Assembly (NCBI RefSeq): GCF_024297145.1
Contig: NZ_JANCTC010000012.1
Span: 62,001-126,000, forward strand
Direction of reading: 5' to 3'
Length of the DNA stretch: 64,000 nucleotides
Origin: Mesorhizobium sp. LMG 17147
GTDB taxonomy: Bacteria; Pseudomonadota; Alphaproteobacteria; Rhizobiales; Rhizobiaceae
Positions within the stretch are counted from its first letter, which is position 1. Each line of letters begins with the position of its first letter. Shown here piece by piece: positions 1-7,050 of this stretch. The position numbers and the translations under genes were made by a program. Under the pieces are notes generated by a model. That model ran no database searches, had not been told where the DNA came from, and saw nothing but the letters and a program-made list of their open reading frames with translations.

Positions 1-271
1 TGCGATCGTCGGGAGCTTGCCGCGAAGCGGCGTAGTCGAGCATCGGCTGGTTGAGGTCGGTTACGACATAGCTTGCATCAGCGGACAGCTTTGGCGCCAA
101 TGCGCGGGTGACGACCCCGGTGCCTGCAGCGGTTTCCAGAACGGCGCTTGGCGACAAGGACGCTGCTCGTCGTGCAAGATCTGCGGCGAACGGCTCAAAA
201 ATCAACGGCACCATGTAGCGGTCGTAGTTTTCCGGAATTGAGCCAGCGAACACCTTGTCCGTTTCCAACAT
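1..271 (-). CDS. Class I SAM-dependent methyltransferase, partial (N-terminus only)
   Basis: The reading frame starts at an ATG (271) and runs off the left edge after about 90 codons without a stop. It reads MLETDKVFAGSIPENYDRYM and continues through LETAAGTGVVTRALAP, the glycine-rich SAM-binding motif I of class I methyltransferases. YVVTDLNQPMLDYA follows, an acidic motif II region that binds the SAM ribose. The opening resembles the soluble UbiE/Methyltransf_11 group found in many rhizobia. The substrate cannot be predicted from this fragment. It is divergent from the cupin-like gene at 460, with 188 bp between them. Confidence 0.75.
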   Translation of the reverse strand, partial: MLETDKVFAGSIPENYDRYMVPLIFEPFAADLARRAASLSPSAVLETAAGTGVVTRALAPKLSADASYVVTDLNQPMLDYAASRQAPDDR

Positions 272-407
272 TGCTATCCCCGTCGCCCGTTTGATGGCTC
301 GCCAGCATAGCATGGAATTGTTTGCTATTCGGTCGCATTCGACCGGGAGGCGGTTTCGCTCCCGAAAGCTCCGAAACGTCGTGCTGCAATTACCTGCATA
401 TGTGCTA

Positions 408-447
408 ATATATTGCGGCCATGCGCATCGGTGCGTGGCCAATATAA
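408..447. promoter_or_regulatory. Imperfect dyad just upstream of the cupin-like gene
   Basis: TATATTGCGGCCATGCGCA (409-427) and TGCGTGGCCAATATA (432-446) form an imperfect inverted repeat with one inserted base and a few mismatches. It ends directly before the GGGAGGATACT ribosome-binding region of the gene at 460. An operator or an mRNA hairpin in the 5' leader are both possible. The remainder of 272-407 shows no other clear structure. Confidence 0.4.
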
Positions 448-459
448 TGGGAGGATACT

Positions 460-882
460 ATGAAAACCATAAATCGCAGGTCTGCAATCGCGCTCGGGGT
501 AACGGCGGCCGCGGTAACGCCTTTGTTCACGCTGGCGGCAGCTGCAAAGGTCAGGAAATACGGCCCGAAGGAAGGCAAGGAAATAGCCCCCGGCGTCAGG
601 TTGGTTGAGGTCGGCACCGGCAATTCCGATATCTCCGCCTACAAGAGCATCTCAATTGTCGATGTGGTCTTCCAGCCGGGAGCAGCCGCTCCTGCAATGG
701 TGATGGACAACGACATGGTGTGCACCATTGCCGCCGGTGAATTCACGATCAAGAAAGCCGACAAGCAATTCAAGCTTAGGGAAGGCGACATATACACCTG
801 CGCCAAGGGCAAGACCGACGCGGCAACGAACACCAGCAAGGTGGTCGGCATTCATCGCATCGCCGTCTTGATACCTGCCTAG
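460..882 (+). CDS. Tat-exported cupin-like small protein
   Basis: This 140-aa protein opens with MKTINRRSAIALG and a hydrophobic Ala-rich stretch ending near AAAAK. That is a twin-arginine-type signal peptide and implies periplasmic export of a folded protein. The mature part (about residues 30-140) reads like one small beta-barrel: VVFQPGAAAP, then MVCTIAAGEFTIKK, then FKLREGDIYTCAKGKTDAATN, the order of a cupin-fold sensor. The usual cupin metal histidines are missing, so a metal enzyme is unlikely. A strong GGGAGG ribosome-binding site precedes the ATG, and a perfect intrinsic terminator follows at 901-932, so it is probably transcribed alone. No specific function is assigned. Confidence 0.75.
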   Translation: MKTINRRSAIALGVTAAAVTPLFTLAAAAKVRKYGPKEGKEIAPGVRLVEVGTGNSDISAYKSISIVDVVFQPGAAAPAMVMDNDMVCTIAAGEFTIKKADKQFKLREGDIYTCAKGKTDAATNTSKVVGIHRIAVLIPA

Positions 883-900
883 CGCATGCCAGCGAAAACC

Positions 901-932
901 GGCCCGCGTCCTCGTCCGGACGCGGGCCTTTT
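901..932 (+). terminator. Intrinsic terminator after the cupin-like gene
   Basis: GGCCCGCGTCC (901-911) and GGACGCGGGCC (918-928) form a perfect 11-bp stem with a 6-nt loop, followed by four T residues (929-932). It lies 18 bp after the stop codon at 882. Confidence 0.85.
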
Positions 933-1044
933 GATGAGGTGCGTGCTTATGAGCACGTTTCTGCCTCCGCCCGCTTTGCAGGTGTGCGCTATATTAGAAA
1001 TCACGCAAGTTTCTGGATGACTGCACGCCGGTCTGCGGGCCTGC

Positions 1045-1072
1045 ATTGGCGCCCCTACATTGGCGCCCCTGC
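1045..1072. repeat. Two-copy 14-bp tandem repeat
   Basis: ATTGGCGCCCCTAC (1045-1058) is followed directly by ATTGGCGCCCCTGC (1059-1072), 13 of 14 bases identical. It lies in the 180-bp gap downstream of the CDF gene. Each unit contains the palindrome GGCGCC. No function is evident. Confidence 0.6.
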
Positions 1073-1112
1073 ATCGCCGCATTCGCAGGCCGGCACAGCT
1101 GGGCGTTTGGCT

Positions 1113-1709
1113 TCACGAACCGGCTCGGTGCTCCTCCCGCGCTGCCTCCCAGACCTCGCGCGCCGCGTCTGCGTTCAGCGCCGCAATCCCCAGGCCGACG
1201 ATCAGATCCGGCCATGCCGAGCGCCATAGGAAGGCTGTCACCACTCCGGCCAGTATGATCGCGATGTTGGCGACGGCGTCGTTGCGGGCCGAAAGGAATG
1301 CCGCCCTGGTAAGACTGCCGCTATGACGGCGGTAGCGCGCCAGCATGTAGGCGCACGACAGGTTGACCGCCAAGGCGCCCAACCCCGCCAGCGTCAGCGC
1401 TGCCGGTTGCGGCGGCACCGGCATGTTGAACTTTTCCCACGCGGTCCACAGCGTCGCCAGGCCGGGCACGAGAAGGATAAGAGCCAGCGCCATGCCGACC
1501 CGCGAGCGGGCACCCAGCGACCAGCCCATGGCGAGCAGTATCAGGAGATTGACCGAGGCATCTTCCAGAAAATCGACGCTGTCGGCGAACAGCGACACCG
1601 AGCCGATCGCCAGCGCCACGGCGAATTCGATGCCGAAGTAACCGAGGTTCAGCAGCGCGACGACAAGCACCACCCGGCGAAGGCCGTCCGACGTAATGGC
1701 TTGCTGCAT
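1113..1709 (-). CDS. Short cation diffusion facilitator (CDF)-like transporter
   Basis: This 198-aa membrane protein has about six hydrophobic segments. It belongs to the CDF-like cation transporters, which export divalent metals by proton antiport. The second segment holds ADSVDFLEDASVNLL, whose DxxxD spacing matches the CDF metal-site half in TM2. In TM5 the usual HxxxD is replaced by SARND, so the metal site is atypical. The cytoplasmic C-terminal domain of full-length CDF proteins (about 300 aa) is absent. It stands alone, and the hairpin at 1808-1871 separates it from the polyketide operon upstream. Metal specificity cannot be read from the sequence. Confidence 0.75.
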   Translation of the reverse strand: MQQAITSDGLRRVVLVVALLNLGYFGIEFAVALAIGSVSLFADSVDFLEDASVNLLILLAMGWSLGARSRVGMALALILLVPGLATLWTAWEKFNMPVPPQPAALTLAGLGALAVNLSCAYMLARYRRHSGSLTRAAFLSARNDAVANIAIILAGVVTAFLWRSAWPDLIVGLGIAALNADAAREVWEAAREEHRAGS

Positions 1710-1807
1710 AGTCTGTCCCGATGTGATGGCGTTAATGTTGTTGCTGGCCGTCCCGTTCCTCGGCCGTCTTGATCTCGCAGGCTTTGAGGCCAGCCTAGGC
1801 CGAACAT

Positions 1808-1871
1808 GGCACGCCTGTCACCAAAACACCTGCGAGCCAAAACAGGATGGTCACCCTGTTTTGGGCGTGCC
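1808..1871 (-). terminator. Nested inverted repeat, probable transcription end of the PKS operon
   Basis: An inner perfect 10-bp inverted repeat, CCAAAACAGG (1837-1846) and CCTGTTTTGG (1855-1864), sits inside an outer GGCACGC/GCGTGCC pair (1808-1814, 1865-1871). It begins 17 bp beyond the stop codon of the FAD oxidoreductase. There is no clear U-run, so termination is inferred from position and symmetry. The rest of 1710-1888 holds no recognised gene. Confidence 0.5.
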
Positions 1872-1888
1872 CTCATGCGCGTCGCTCG

Positions 1889-3109
1889 TCAGGCAAAGCC
1901 GGGAACCGGCTTGGTCTTGCCGCTCAGTTGCGCGCCCAATGTCAGCGCCTGCGGGAAATTCCGGACGATCGCCGCCATCACGATGGCGCTGCCGGGGCGA
2001 AGGGCAATTCCGGCAATAGCAGCGGCAGCGTAGACCCGGGTCGAAAACAGTCTTTTCCAAGCCGCCTCATAGCGTCTGGCGGCGGCCTCGCGTCCTGCCC
2101 GGCCACTTGGCGCGGATGCGAGTTCGCAAGCTAGCAGCCAGCCGGACTGAAGCGCCATCGAGATGCCCTCGGCGATGACTGGGTGAGACTCTCCGGCTGC
2201 ATTGCCGACGCGGAAGATGTCTCCTTCGTAGCAGGAGCGAATTCCCGGCCGGATCGGACCCGCGGCAAGCCACGGACCGTCGAGGTGCGCCGGTTCCAGG
2301 GCGTCTCGCACGCCCCGGCATGAATTCATGAGATGGCGCGAGACCACATCGGCGGCTGACACATGGCTCCGGTGTTCGGGGTCATGTTGTTTACGCAGCC
2401 GCGCGAGCACATCGCGGCGAATGCAGCACGAGATCGACAACCGTCCATGATCCGCCGAGACCATGCCACCATAGCCGCCGGGAAAAGCCAGCAGAGGCAT
2501 CAAATCCGGTGCAAGCGACGACCCGGTGAAATGCGCCTTGAAGCCGAGCAAGTCCGACGGCCGATTGGTCTTTGCGAGCTGGCAGGGTAGTGGTCCCGGC
2601 TCCCAGGAGCCGTTTGCGGCGACAATCACCGGCGCACGCAACATCACCGCTTCATCCCCGGCCTGAATTCGTACACGTTGCATCTCACCATCCCGGTCGA
2701 TGGCGACGGCGCGGCAGGGCTGGAAGATTTCGACGCCCGCCGATCGCGCCGCCTGTAGAAGCAGAGAGTCGAGAATGTCCCGGCCGAGCGCCCGGCCGAA
2801 GCCGTCTTTCGCACGAGGCCCAGCTCCTGGACGCGGCATTGCCGCTTCGACGCAGGTTTCGCCGGAAAACAAACCGACGCGGCGGATTTCGGGGCCGGCA
2901 TTGGCACACCAGGCATCGCCGATCTCCAGCTGGTCGAGAAGCGCAAGATTGCTTGCCGAGATGTATTCGCCGCAGACCTTGCGGCGCGGAAATGCGGTCT
3001 TCTCCACAATGGCCACGGCCCATCCGCGCCGGGCCAGCGTGAGCGCGACAGATGTGCCCGCCGGACCGGCGCCTATGATGATCGCATCATGGGTCGACAA
3101 TCGCGTCAT
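1889..3109 (-). CDS. FAD-dependent oxidoreductase (geranylgeranyl-reductase/SrsC-like) of a type III PKS operon
   Basis: This 406-aa flavoprotein belongs to the PHBH/geranylgeranyl-reductase superfamily. The N-terminus has the dinucleotide fold AIIIGAGPAGTSVALTLARR (residues 9-28). FPRRKVCGEYIS follows, the signature seen in geranylgeranyl reductase-type proteins. A C-terminal FAD-contact motif, RVGNAAGESHPVIAEGI, is also present. Its ATG overlaps the methyltransferase stop as ATGA (3106-3109), so translation is coupled. In SrsABC-type operons the third gene is a flavoprotein hydroxylase that oxidises the alkylresorcinol ring to a quinone. By position the same role is inferred here: hydroxylation or oxidation of a methylated polyketide phenol. 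A double-bond reductase role is the alternative. Confidence 0.8.
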   Translation of the reverse strand: MTRLSTHDAIIIGAGPAGTSVALTLARRGWAVAIVEKTAFPRRKVCGEYISASNLALLDQLEIGDAWCANAGPEIRRVGLFSGETCVEAAMPRPGAGPRAKDGFGRALGRDILDSLLLQAARSAGVEIFQPCRAVAIDRDGEMQRVRIQAGDEAVMLRAPVIVAANGSWEPGPLPCQLAKTNRPSDLLGFKAHFTGSSLAPDLMPLLAFPGGYGGMVSADHGRLSISCCIRRDVLARLRKQHDPEHRSHVSAADVVSRHLMNSCRGVRDALEPAHLDGPWLAAGPIRPGIRSCYEGDIFRVGNAAGESHPVIAEGISMALQSGWLLACELASAPSGRAGREAAARRYEAAWKRLFSTRVYAAAAIAGIALRPGSAIVMAAIVRNFPQALTLGAQLSGKTKPVPGFA

Positions 3110-3819
3110 CGCTCGTCACCGGCGCTGGCGCCGACGAAGATGTGGGAGAACGGGCCAGCGCGCCGTTCCTCGACCGGTTTGCCGTTGGCCGCAAGCCAGA
3201 GGCCGGAAAGCTCGCTGCCGCGAAAGCCGGCACGCACGCTCTGAGCCGCGTCGTTTCGTGTGACGTCGTTGGCGCCGATTGCCGGGAGAAGACGGGTCGC
3301 GGCCAGCGCCAGTTTCGCCCGCAGCGGCTCTGTCGCGATGAGCAACGGGGCTTTCGGCCTGATGAGCGAAAACAGACGCACGAGCTGCGCATCGTCGAGA
3401 TGATGCAGAAACAGATTGACGGTGATGGCGTCGAACCGCACGCCCTCGATCTTTCCTGCCCAATCGAAGATATCGGCGGTAACGCCTTCGGCCTTCCATC
3501 CCAGCCTGTCGAAATCACCGCGCAATTGCGCGGTGACGAGGTCGACGCGGTCGAGCATCACCAGTTCGACCCCGGGCCAATGCCTGGCCATGCGCCGCGC
3601 CACCGCCAGCATGAAGGAGCCATCACCGGCGCCGATCTCCAGGATGCGGCGTGGCGGCGTTGGCACGAACCTCCTGAGCAACGACGTCATGATCGGCGCC
3701 TGAAACATCAGCATGTTGATGCGACGAAGGTCGCGGCGCGCGACAAGCGCTCGCGGATCGTCGGCCGCAAGTCCGTCGAGGATTTCCGGCGCAAGCTGCC
3801 GACGCTCCAGGCCGCTCAT
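3106..3819 (-). CDS. SAM-dependent methyltransferase of the type III PKS operon
   Basis: The frame stays open upstream, but the start is placed at the ATG at 3819 because it overlaps the PKS stop as ATGA and gives a 237-aa protein. LEIGAGDGS (residues 60-68) is SAM-binding motif I, and VELVMLDRVDLV is motif II. DAITVNLFLHHLDDAQLV resembles the post-motif helix of Methyltransf_11/25 enzymes. In the cognate three-gene operons (SrsB type) this enzyme O- or C-methylates the resorcinolic product, and that role is inferred here. It overlaps both neighbours by 4 bp, so the three proteins are likely made in fixed ratio. Confidence 0.8.
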   Translation of the reverse strand: MSGLERRQLAPEILDGLAADDPRALVARRDLRRINMLMFQAPIMTSLLRRFVPTPPRRILEIGAGDGSFMLAVARRMARHWPGVELVMLDRVDLVTAQLRGDFDRLGWKAEGVTADIFDWAGKIEGVRFDAITVNLFLHHLDDAQLVRLFSLIRPKAPLLIATEPLRAKLALAATRLLPAIGANDVTRNDAAQSVRAGFRGSELSGLWLAANGKPVEERRAGPFSHIFVGASAGDER

Positions 3820-4883
3820 GACACCGTTCGAAAGAGCATGGTTTCCGCCGTCAATCCTGGTCCGAACGACATGCCGCAACCGAGCAGGCCGGGTGGCGCC
3901 TTCAACATCTCCTTCATCACGAACATGACGGTCGCGGACGACATGTTCCCATACCGGCGCAACACCTCGCGCGATGGGTCCAGCGCGGTGGACACCAGTT
4001 TCAGGGCCCTTTCGACGGCGTCGAGAACCGAACGTCCACCCGGGTGCACGGCCCAAAGGTCGATGTCTTCCGCCGATCGACCGCCGAGGATGGCGGCCTG
4101 GTTGCTCCGCAACGCTTCATGAATCGCTGCCGGGACCTGGCCGGAAAGAACCATTTCGAAGCCGCGGTCGCGAATGTTCCAGCGCATCAGCTCCCGCTGC
4201 TCCCTCGCCACCAGACAGTGAAAGCTATCGAGCTCGATGCCGGCCGGCTCGGCGGTCACGAGCGCGGCCGCGCAGCCGTCACCCCAAAGGCAGAACGACA
4301 GCAGTTTTTCGAGTTCAGTGGTTTCGCGCAGATGCATCGTGCAGAGCTCGATATTGACCAGCAGGACCTTGGCCTGCGGGTCGGAGCGGACGATGTGGCG
4401 GGCCAGCTTGAGGCCGTTGATTGCCGCGTAGCAACCCATGAACCCGATCATCGTGCGTTCGACACTATCCGGCAGCCCACACCGGGCAACCAGTTCGAGA
4501 TCGATGCCCGGCGCCGAAAAACCGGTGCAGGTGGTGACGATCAAATGGGTGATGCGGGAGGCGTCGTCGCCAAGCTGCAATCCGTCGATGCCCTTTTGCG
4601 CCAGAACAGGTGCTGCATCGTCGAACATTGCCATTCTCATCGCCGTGCCGGGAAACGCACCGCGGATGAAGGTCCCCGCCAGGTCGGCCGATGGTCCCGC
4701 GGGGTCGGACGCCGGCGCAAAGCAGGAATAGCGGTGCTCGATGCCGGCAACATCGGCCATGCGTTCGAAGATCCTCCGGCGATCGGCCGCGAGCATCGAG
4801 GCCGCAAAACGCAGGTAGAATTGATGAACCTCGTGCTCCGGCACCGCTGTCGCGATCCGGTTGATATAGGCTTTGACGGGCAT
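3816..4883 (-). CDS. Type III polyketide synthase (chalcone/alkylresorcinol synthase family)
   Basis: This 355-aa protein has the normal type III PKS length. It carries the catalytic triad Cys151 (GFMGCYAAINGLKLA), His280 (VHPGGRS) and Asn313 (YGNMSSATVMFV). Such homodimers condense a starter acyl-CoA with malonyl-CoA without an acyl carrier protein. Because the operon adds a methyltransferase and a flavoprotein, a long-chain alkylresorcinol or pyrone product is likelier than a flavonoid; this is inference. The start is the ATG at 4883, preceded by GAGGAGA; the longer in-frame start at 4907 lacks a good ribosome-binding site. The gene faces away from the CueR-like regulator across 253 bp. Confidence 0.92.
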   Translation of the reverse strand: MPVKAYINRIATAVPEHEVHQFYLRFAASMLAADRRRIFERMADVAGIEHRYSCFAPASDPAGPSADLAGTFIRGAFPGTAMRMAMFDDAAPVLAQKGIDGLQLGDDASRITHLIVTTCTGFSAPGIDLELVARCGLPDSVERTMIGFMGCYAAINGLKLARHIVRSDPQAKVLLVNIELCTMHLRETTELEKLLSFCLWGDGCAAALVTAEPAGIELDSFHCLVAREQRELMRWNIRDRGFEMVLSGQVPAAIHEALRSNQAAILGGRSAEDIDLWAVHPGGRSVLDAVERALKLVSTALDPSREVLRRYGNMSSATVMFVMKEMLKAPPGLLGCGMSFGPGLTAETMLFRTVS

Positions 4884-5083
4884 ACTCTGTCTCCTCGGCG
4901 TATGCACGGTGTGCCGCCGGAGGGTCTTTGGTTATTGACACCGATGTCGAACGCCGGATTGAGCTGTTCGATAAACGTTTCCGAAAACTGATTTCTTCCC
5001 GAAGGTTCAGCACGTGCTGTTGGCAGGCAAACGGTTGGAGCCGGTGGGCGGTTGCGTCGGGCATCCAAAATCGCCACATCATG

Positions 5084-5110
5084 TTGCCTTCCATCTACTG
5101 GAAGGTCTAT
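5084..5110 (+). promoter_or_regulatory. CueR/MerR-type operator and promoter
   Basis: CCTTCCA (5087-5093) and TGGAAGG (5099-5105) form a perfect 7-bp dyad with a 5-bp spacer. It matches the CCTTCC-N7-GGAAGG core of CueR/HmrR operators. A TTGCCT -35 (5084-5089) lies at its left edge and a CTATTT -10-like hexamer follows just to the right, giving the over-long spacer that MerR-family activators correct by distorting DNA. The promoter reads towards the regulator gene at 5137, so autoregulation is likely. The rest of 4884-5083 carries the outward promoter of the PKS operon but shows no other clear motif. Confidence 0.75.
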
Positions 5111-5136
5111 TTCCTCCGACAAAGGAGATTTCCGCC

Positions 5137-5535
5137 ATGAACATCGGCGTCGCATCTGAAAAATCCGGCCTGCCGGCCAAGACGATCCGCTACTACGAGG
5201 ATATCGGGCTCTTGCACCCGGCCCGGACAGACAATGGCTATCGCGATTACTCGACGGCCGATATTCACCGGCTGCGCTTCCTGCAGCGCTCGCGAAGCCT
5301 GGGGTTTTCGGTCGACGAATGCCGCCAGTTGCTCTCGCTGTACCAGGACCGGGAACGTGACAGCGCCGACGTGAAGGCGATTGCGAAAGCCAAGCTGGTG
5401 GAGATCGACAGGAAGATCGCTGAACTGGTCGGATTGCGCGGCTTGCTCCACCATCTGGTCAGTCACTGCCACGGCGACGAGCGGCCGGATTGCCCGATCA
5501 TCGACGAGCTGGCAGGACAAGGCGTCGCCCAGTGA
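5137..5535 (+). CDS. cueR: Cu(I)-responsive MerR-family regulator (CueR/HmrR type)
   Basis: This 132-aa protein has the MerR order. MNIGVASEKSGLPAKTIRYY is the winged helix, a long dimerisation helix follows, and the C-terminal metal loop reads CHGDERPDC, a Cys-x7-Cys spacing as in CueR. The sensor sequence implies monovalent copper, silver or gold. The start is the ATG at 5137, with AAAGGAG upstream, and not an upstream in-frame ATG. Its stop overlaps the GTG of the cytochrome c'-like gene, so the two are one operon behind the operator at 5087-5105. CueR regulators usually sit next to copper ATPase genes; none lies here. Confidence 0.88.
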   Translation: MNIGVASEKSGLPAKTIRYYEDIGLLHPARTDNGYRDYSTADIHRLRFLQRSRSLGFSVDECRQLLSLYQDRERDSADVKAIAKAKLVEIDRKIAELVGLRGLLHHLVSHCHGDERPDCPIIDELAGQGVAQ

Positions 5536-6089
5536 GGCACGCAGCCATTGTAACGGTGCTGTCCCTTGCCTGCGTCTCTGTCGTGCTCGCCGCCGCCCAT
5601 TCGGACCGTGATGCGATCATCGAGGCTCGCCAGACCTCGATGAAGGAAATGGCCGAGGCGGCAAAGACGATCGCCGGGATGTTCGACGGCAAGCGGGCAT
5701 ACGACGCCGCAGCCTTCAAGGCGGCGGCCGAGACCATCCGCGCCCGCACCGGCCCTGCCTTGATTGCCGAATTCCCCAGCGCGACGTTGGGTGCGCCTTC
5801 AGGCGCCAAGCCGGATATCGACCCCGCCCGCGCGGAGTTCGAAGCACTGGCTCGTCATATCGGGACGCTGGCCCGCGCTCTGGCCTCCGACGCCGAGCGG
5901 GCGCCGCCGCGCATCACCGACGACATGAGAATGGGTTCCGGCCTTGCGATGGGCGGTGGCAGCCTGCTTGGCAAGCGGCCGGGACCGGCGGAAGCCGATC
6001 CCGCCAGCATTCCCACCGAGCACCTCCTGCACCTTATCCTGCAGGATTGCTCGAGCTGTCACTCGAAGTTCCGGCAAAGGGTCGAGTGA
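5532..6089 (+). CDS. Cytochrome c'/c556-like monohaem protein
   Basis: The preferred start is the GTG at 5532, which overlaps the regulator stop (GTGA) and gives 185 aa. An N-terminal signal peptide (RHAAIVTVLSLACVSVVLAAA) indicates Sec export to the periplasm. The mature part is helical. The single haem motif CSSCH sits near the C-terminus, followed by SKFRQRVE, the arrangement of class II cytochromes c such as c' and c556. A stretch rich in Gly and Met (DDMRMGSGLAMGGGSLLGKR) lies before the haem helix and may widen the loop or contact metal. Coupling to a CueR-type regulator suggests a copper-stress role in electron transfer. The 3' end is copied at 7001-7045. Confidence 0.85.
   Translation: MRHAAIVTVLSLACVSVVLAAAHSDRDAIIEARQTSMKEMAEAAKTIAGMFDGKRAYDAAAFKAAAETIRARTGPALIAEFPSATLGAPSGAKPDIDPARAEFEALARHIGTLARALASDAERAPPRITDDMRMGSGLAMGGGSLLGKRPGPAEADPASIPTEHLLHLILQDCSSCHSKFRQRVE
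6045..6089 (+). repeat. Left copy of duplicated cytochrome 3' end
   Basis: These last 15 codons of the cytochrome gene, including the stop, are repeated in the same orientation at 7001-7045. Overall 34 of 45 bases match, but the last 27 match at 26. The two copies bracket the TauE/SafE permease gene. Confidence 0.75.
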
Positions 6090-6937
6090 TGGCCGGCTGG
6101 ACGCCAGCCGGCAAGATTCGACCATCGGTCCTGGGTCAATTTCTGTGCCCATTTGTGCCGCCAGATCTTGTATGCCGAAATAACCAGGATTGCGGCCAAG
6201 ATTGGCAAGAGGACTTGCTCCGGCACAATGCCGAGCAGCAAGCCCCCGATGAACGTTCCGACAATTGAACCCGCTGCCATGACAAGCAAGAACGTCTTGT
6301 TCCTGCCGATCACTGAAAAGCTTTGATCCCGGCTGTAGCGGGTGAAGCCCACGAGCATGGTTGGCAAGCTCACCGCAAGCGACAGAGAGCCCGCCAGCTT
6401 AATATTGGCGCCGAACAGGAGAACCAGTGTCGGGATAAGAAGCTCGCCTCCTGCCACGCCTAGCAGAGATGCCACGATGCCGATTGCAAAGCCGGCAATG
6501 ATGCCGGCGACGATCAGTGCCGCACCAATGAACAGCGGTTTGCCTGTCGCGCTCGGATCGTGACCAAAGACCAGAACGATAGCGATCAACACCAGCAAAC
6601 CGGCAATCACCCTGTAGAGCGTTTGCGACTTCAATTTCGTTGCCCATCCTGCTCCGAACCAAGCGCCTAGAAGGCTGCCGGTCAACAGATTGAGTATGAT
6701 CGGCCATTGCGCCGCGACGGAAGGCAGCGGGACCGCCGCCGCTCGGAACGGCAATGCCGTGGCGACGACGACCAAACTGGTCGCCTTGTTCAGGATCACA
6801 GCTTCGAGGGCGGCAAAGCGAAACAGGCCAATCAGGAACGGAAGGCGGAACTCTGCCCCGCCAAGTCCAATCAGTCCACCAAGCGAACCGACGCCAGTTC
6901 CAATGATAAAGGGAAAGATTCCACGTCGAATTGTCAT
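6059..6937 (-). CDS. Sulfite exporter TauE/SafE (TSUP) family permease
   Basis: This 292-aa integral membrane protein has about eight hydrophobic segments. The N-terminal half has GTGVGSLGGLIGLGGAEFRLP and the second half has IGIVASLLGVAGGELLIPTL, the internally repeated glycine-rich motif of TSUP transporters. The family moves organosulfonates, sulfite and other sulfur anions, or formate; the substrate here is unknown. The last residues (STLCRNFE) are encoded antisense to the cytochrome gene, with a 31-bp tail-to-tail overlap. The natural C-terminus may therefore have been replaced when the segment arrived. The gene is flanked by near-identical direct repeats. Confidence 0.85.
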   Translation of the reverse strand: MTIRRGIFPFIIGTGVGSLGGLIGLGGAEFRLPFLIGLFRFAALEAVILNKATSLVVVATALPFRAAAVPLPSVAAQWPIILNLLTGSLLGAWFGAGWATKLKSQTLYRVIAGLLVLIAIVLVFGHDPSATGKPLFIGAALIVAGIIAGFAIGIVASLLGVAGGELLIPTLVLLFGANIKLAGSLSLAVSLPTMLVGFTRYSRDQSFSVIGRNKTFLLVMAAGSIVGTFIGGLLLGIVPEQVLLPILAAILVISAYKIWRHKWAQKLTQDRWSNLAGWRPAGHHSTLCRNFE

Positions 6938-7000
6938 CCGCCCATATGCTGCGAAGGCATCGAAGTTTTCAACCAGCGCGACTTTATACGTTCCGCTCTG

Positions 7001-7045
7001 GATTATTCAGCAGTCCATTCGAAGTTCCGGCAAAAGGTCGAGTGA
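7001..7045 (+). pseudogene. Decayed cytochrome c'-like C-terminal remnant (right repeat copy)
   Basis: The frame reads DYSAVHSKFRQKVE followed by TGA, against DCSSCHSKFRQRVE in the intact gene at 5532-6089. Both haem cysteines are replaced by Tyr and Val while the histidine and the tail survive. No start or body of a second cytochrome was seen upstream. It ends 5 bp before the stop codon of allophanate hydrolase, which lies on the other strand. Confidence 0.65.
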
Positions 7046-7050
7046 TAGCG

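Noticed and set aside
3820..4056. N-terminal extension of the PKS-operon methyltransferase
   Set aside because: It lies inside the PKS coding region, and the ATG at 3819 overlaps the PKS stop as in the next junction.
3816..4883. Call as FabH-type ketoacyl synthase or plant-type chalcone synthase
   Set aside because: FabH is smaller in motif order. The Cys-His-Asn triad spacing suits type III PKS, and no flavonoid genes accompany it.
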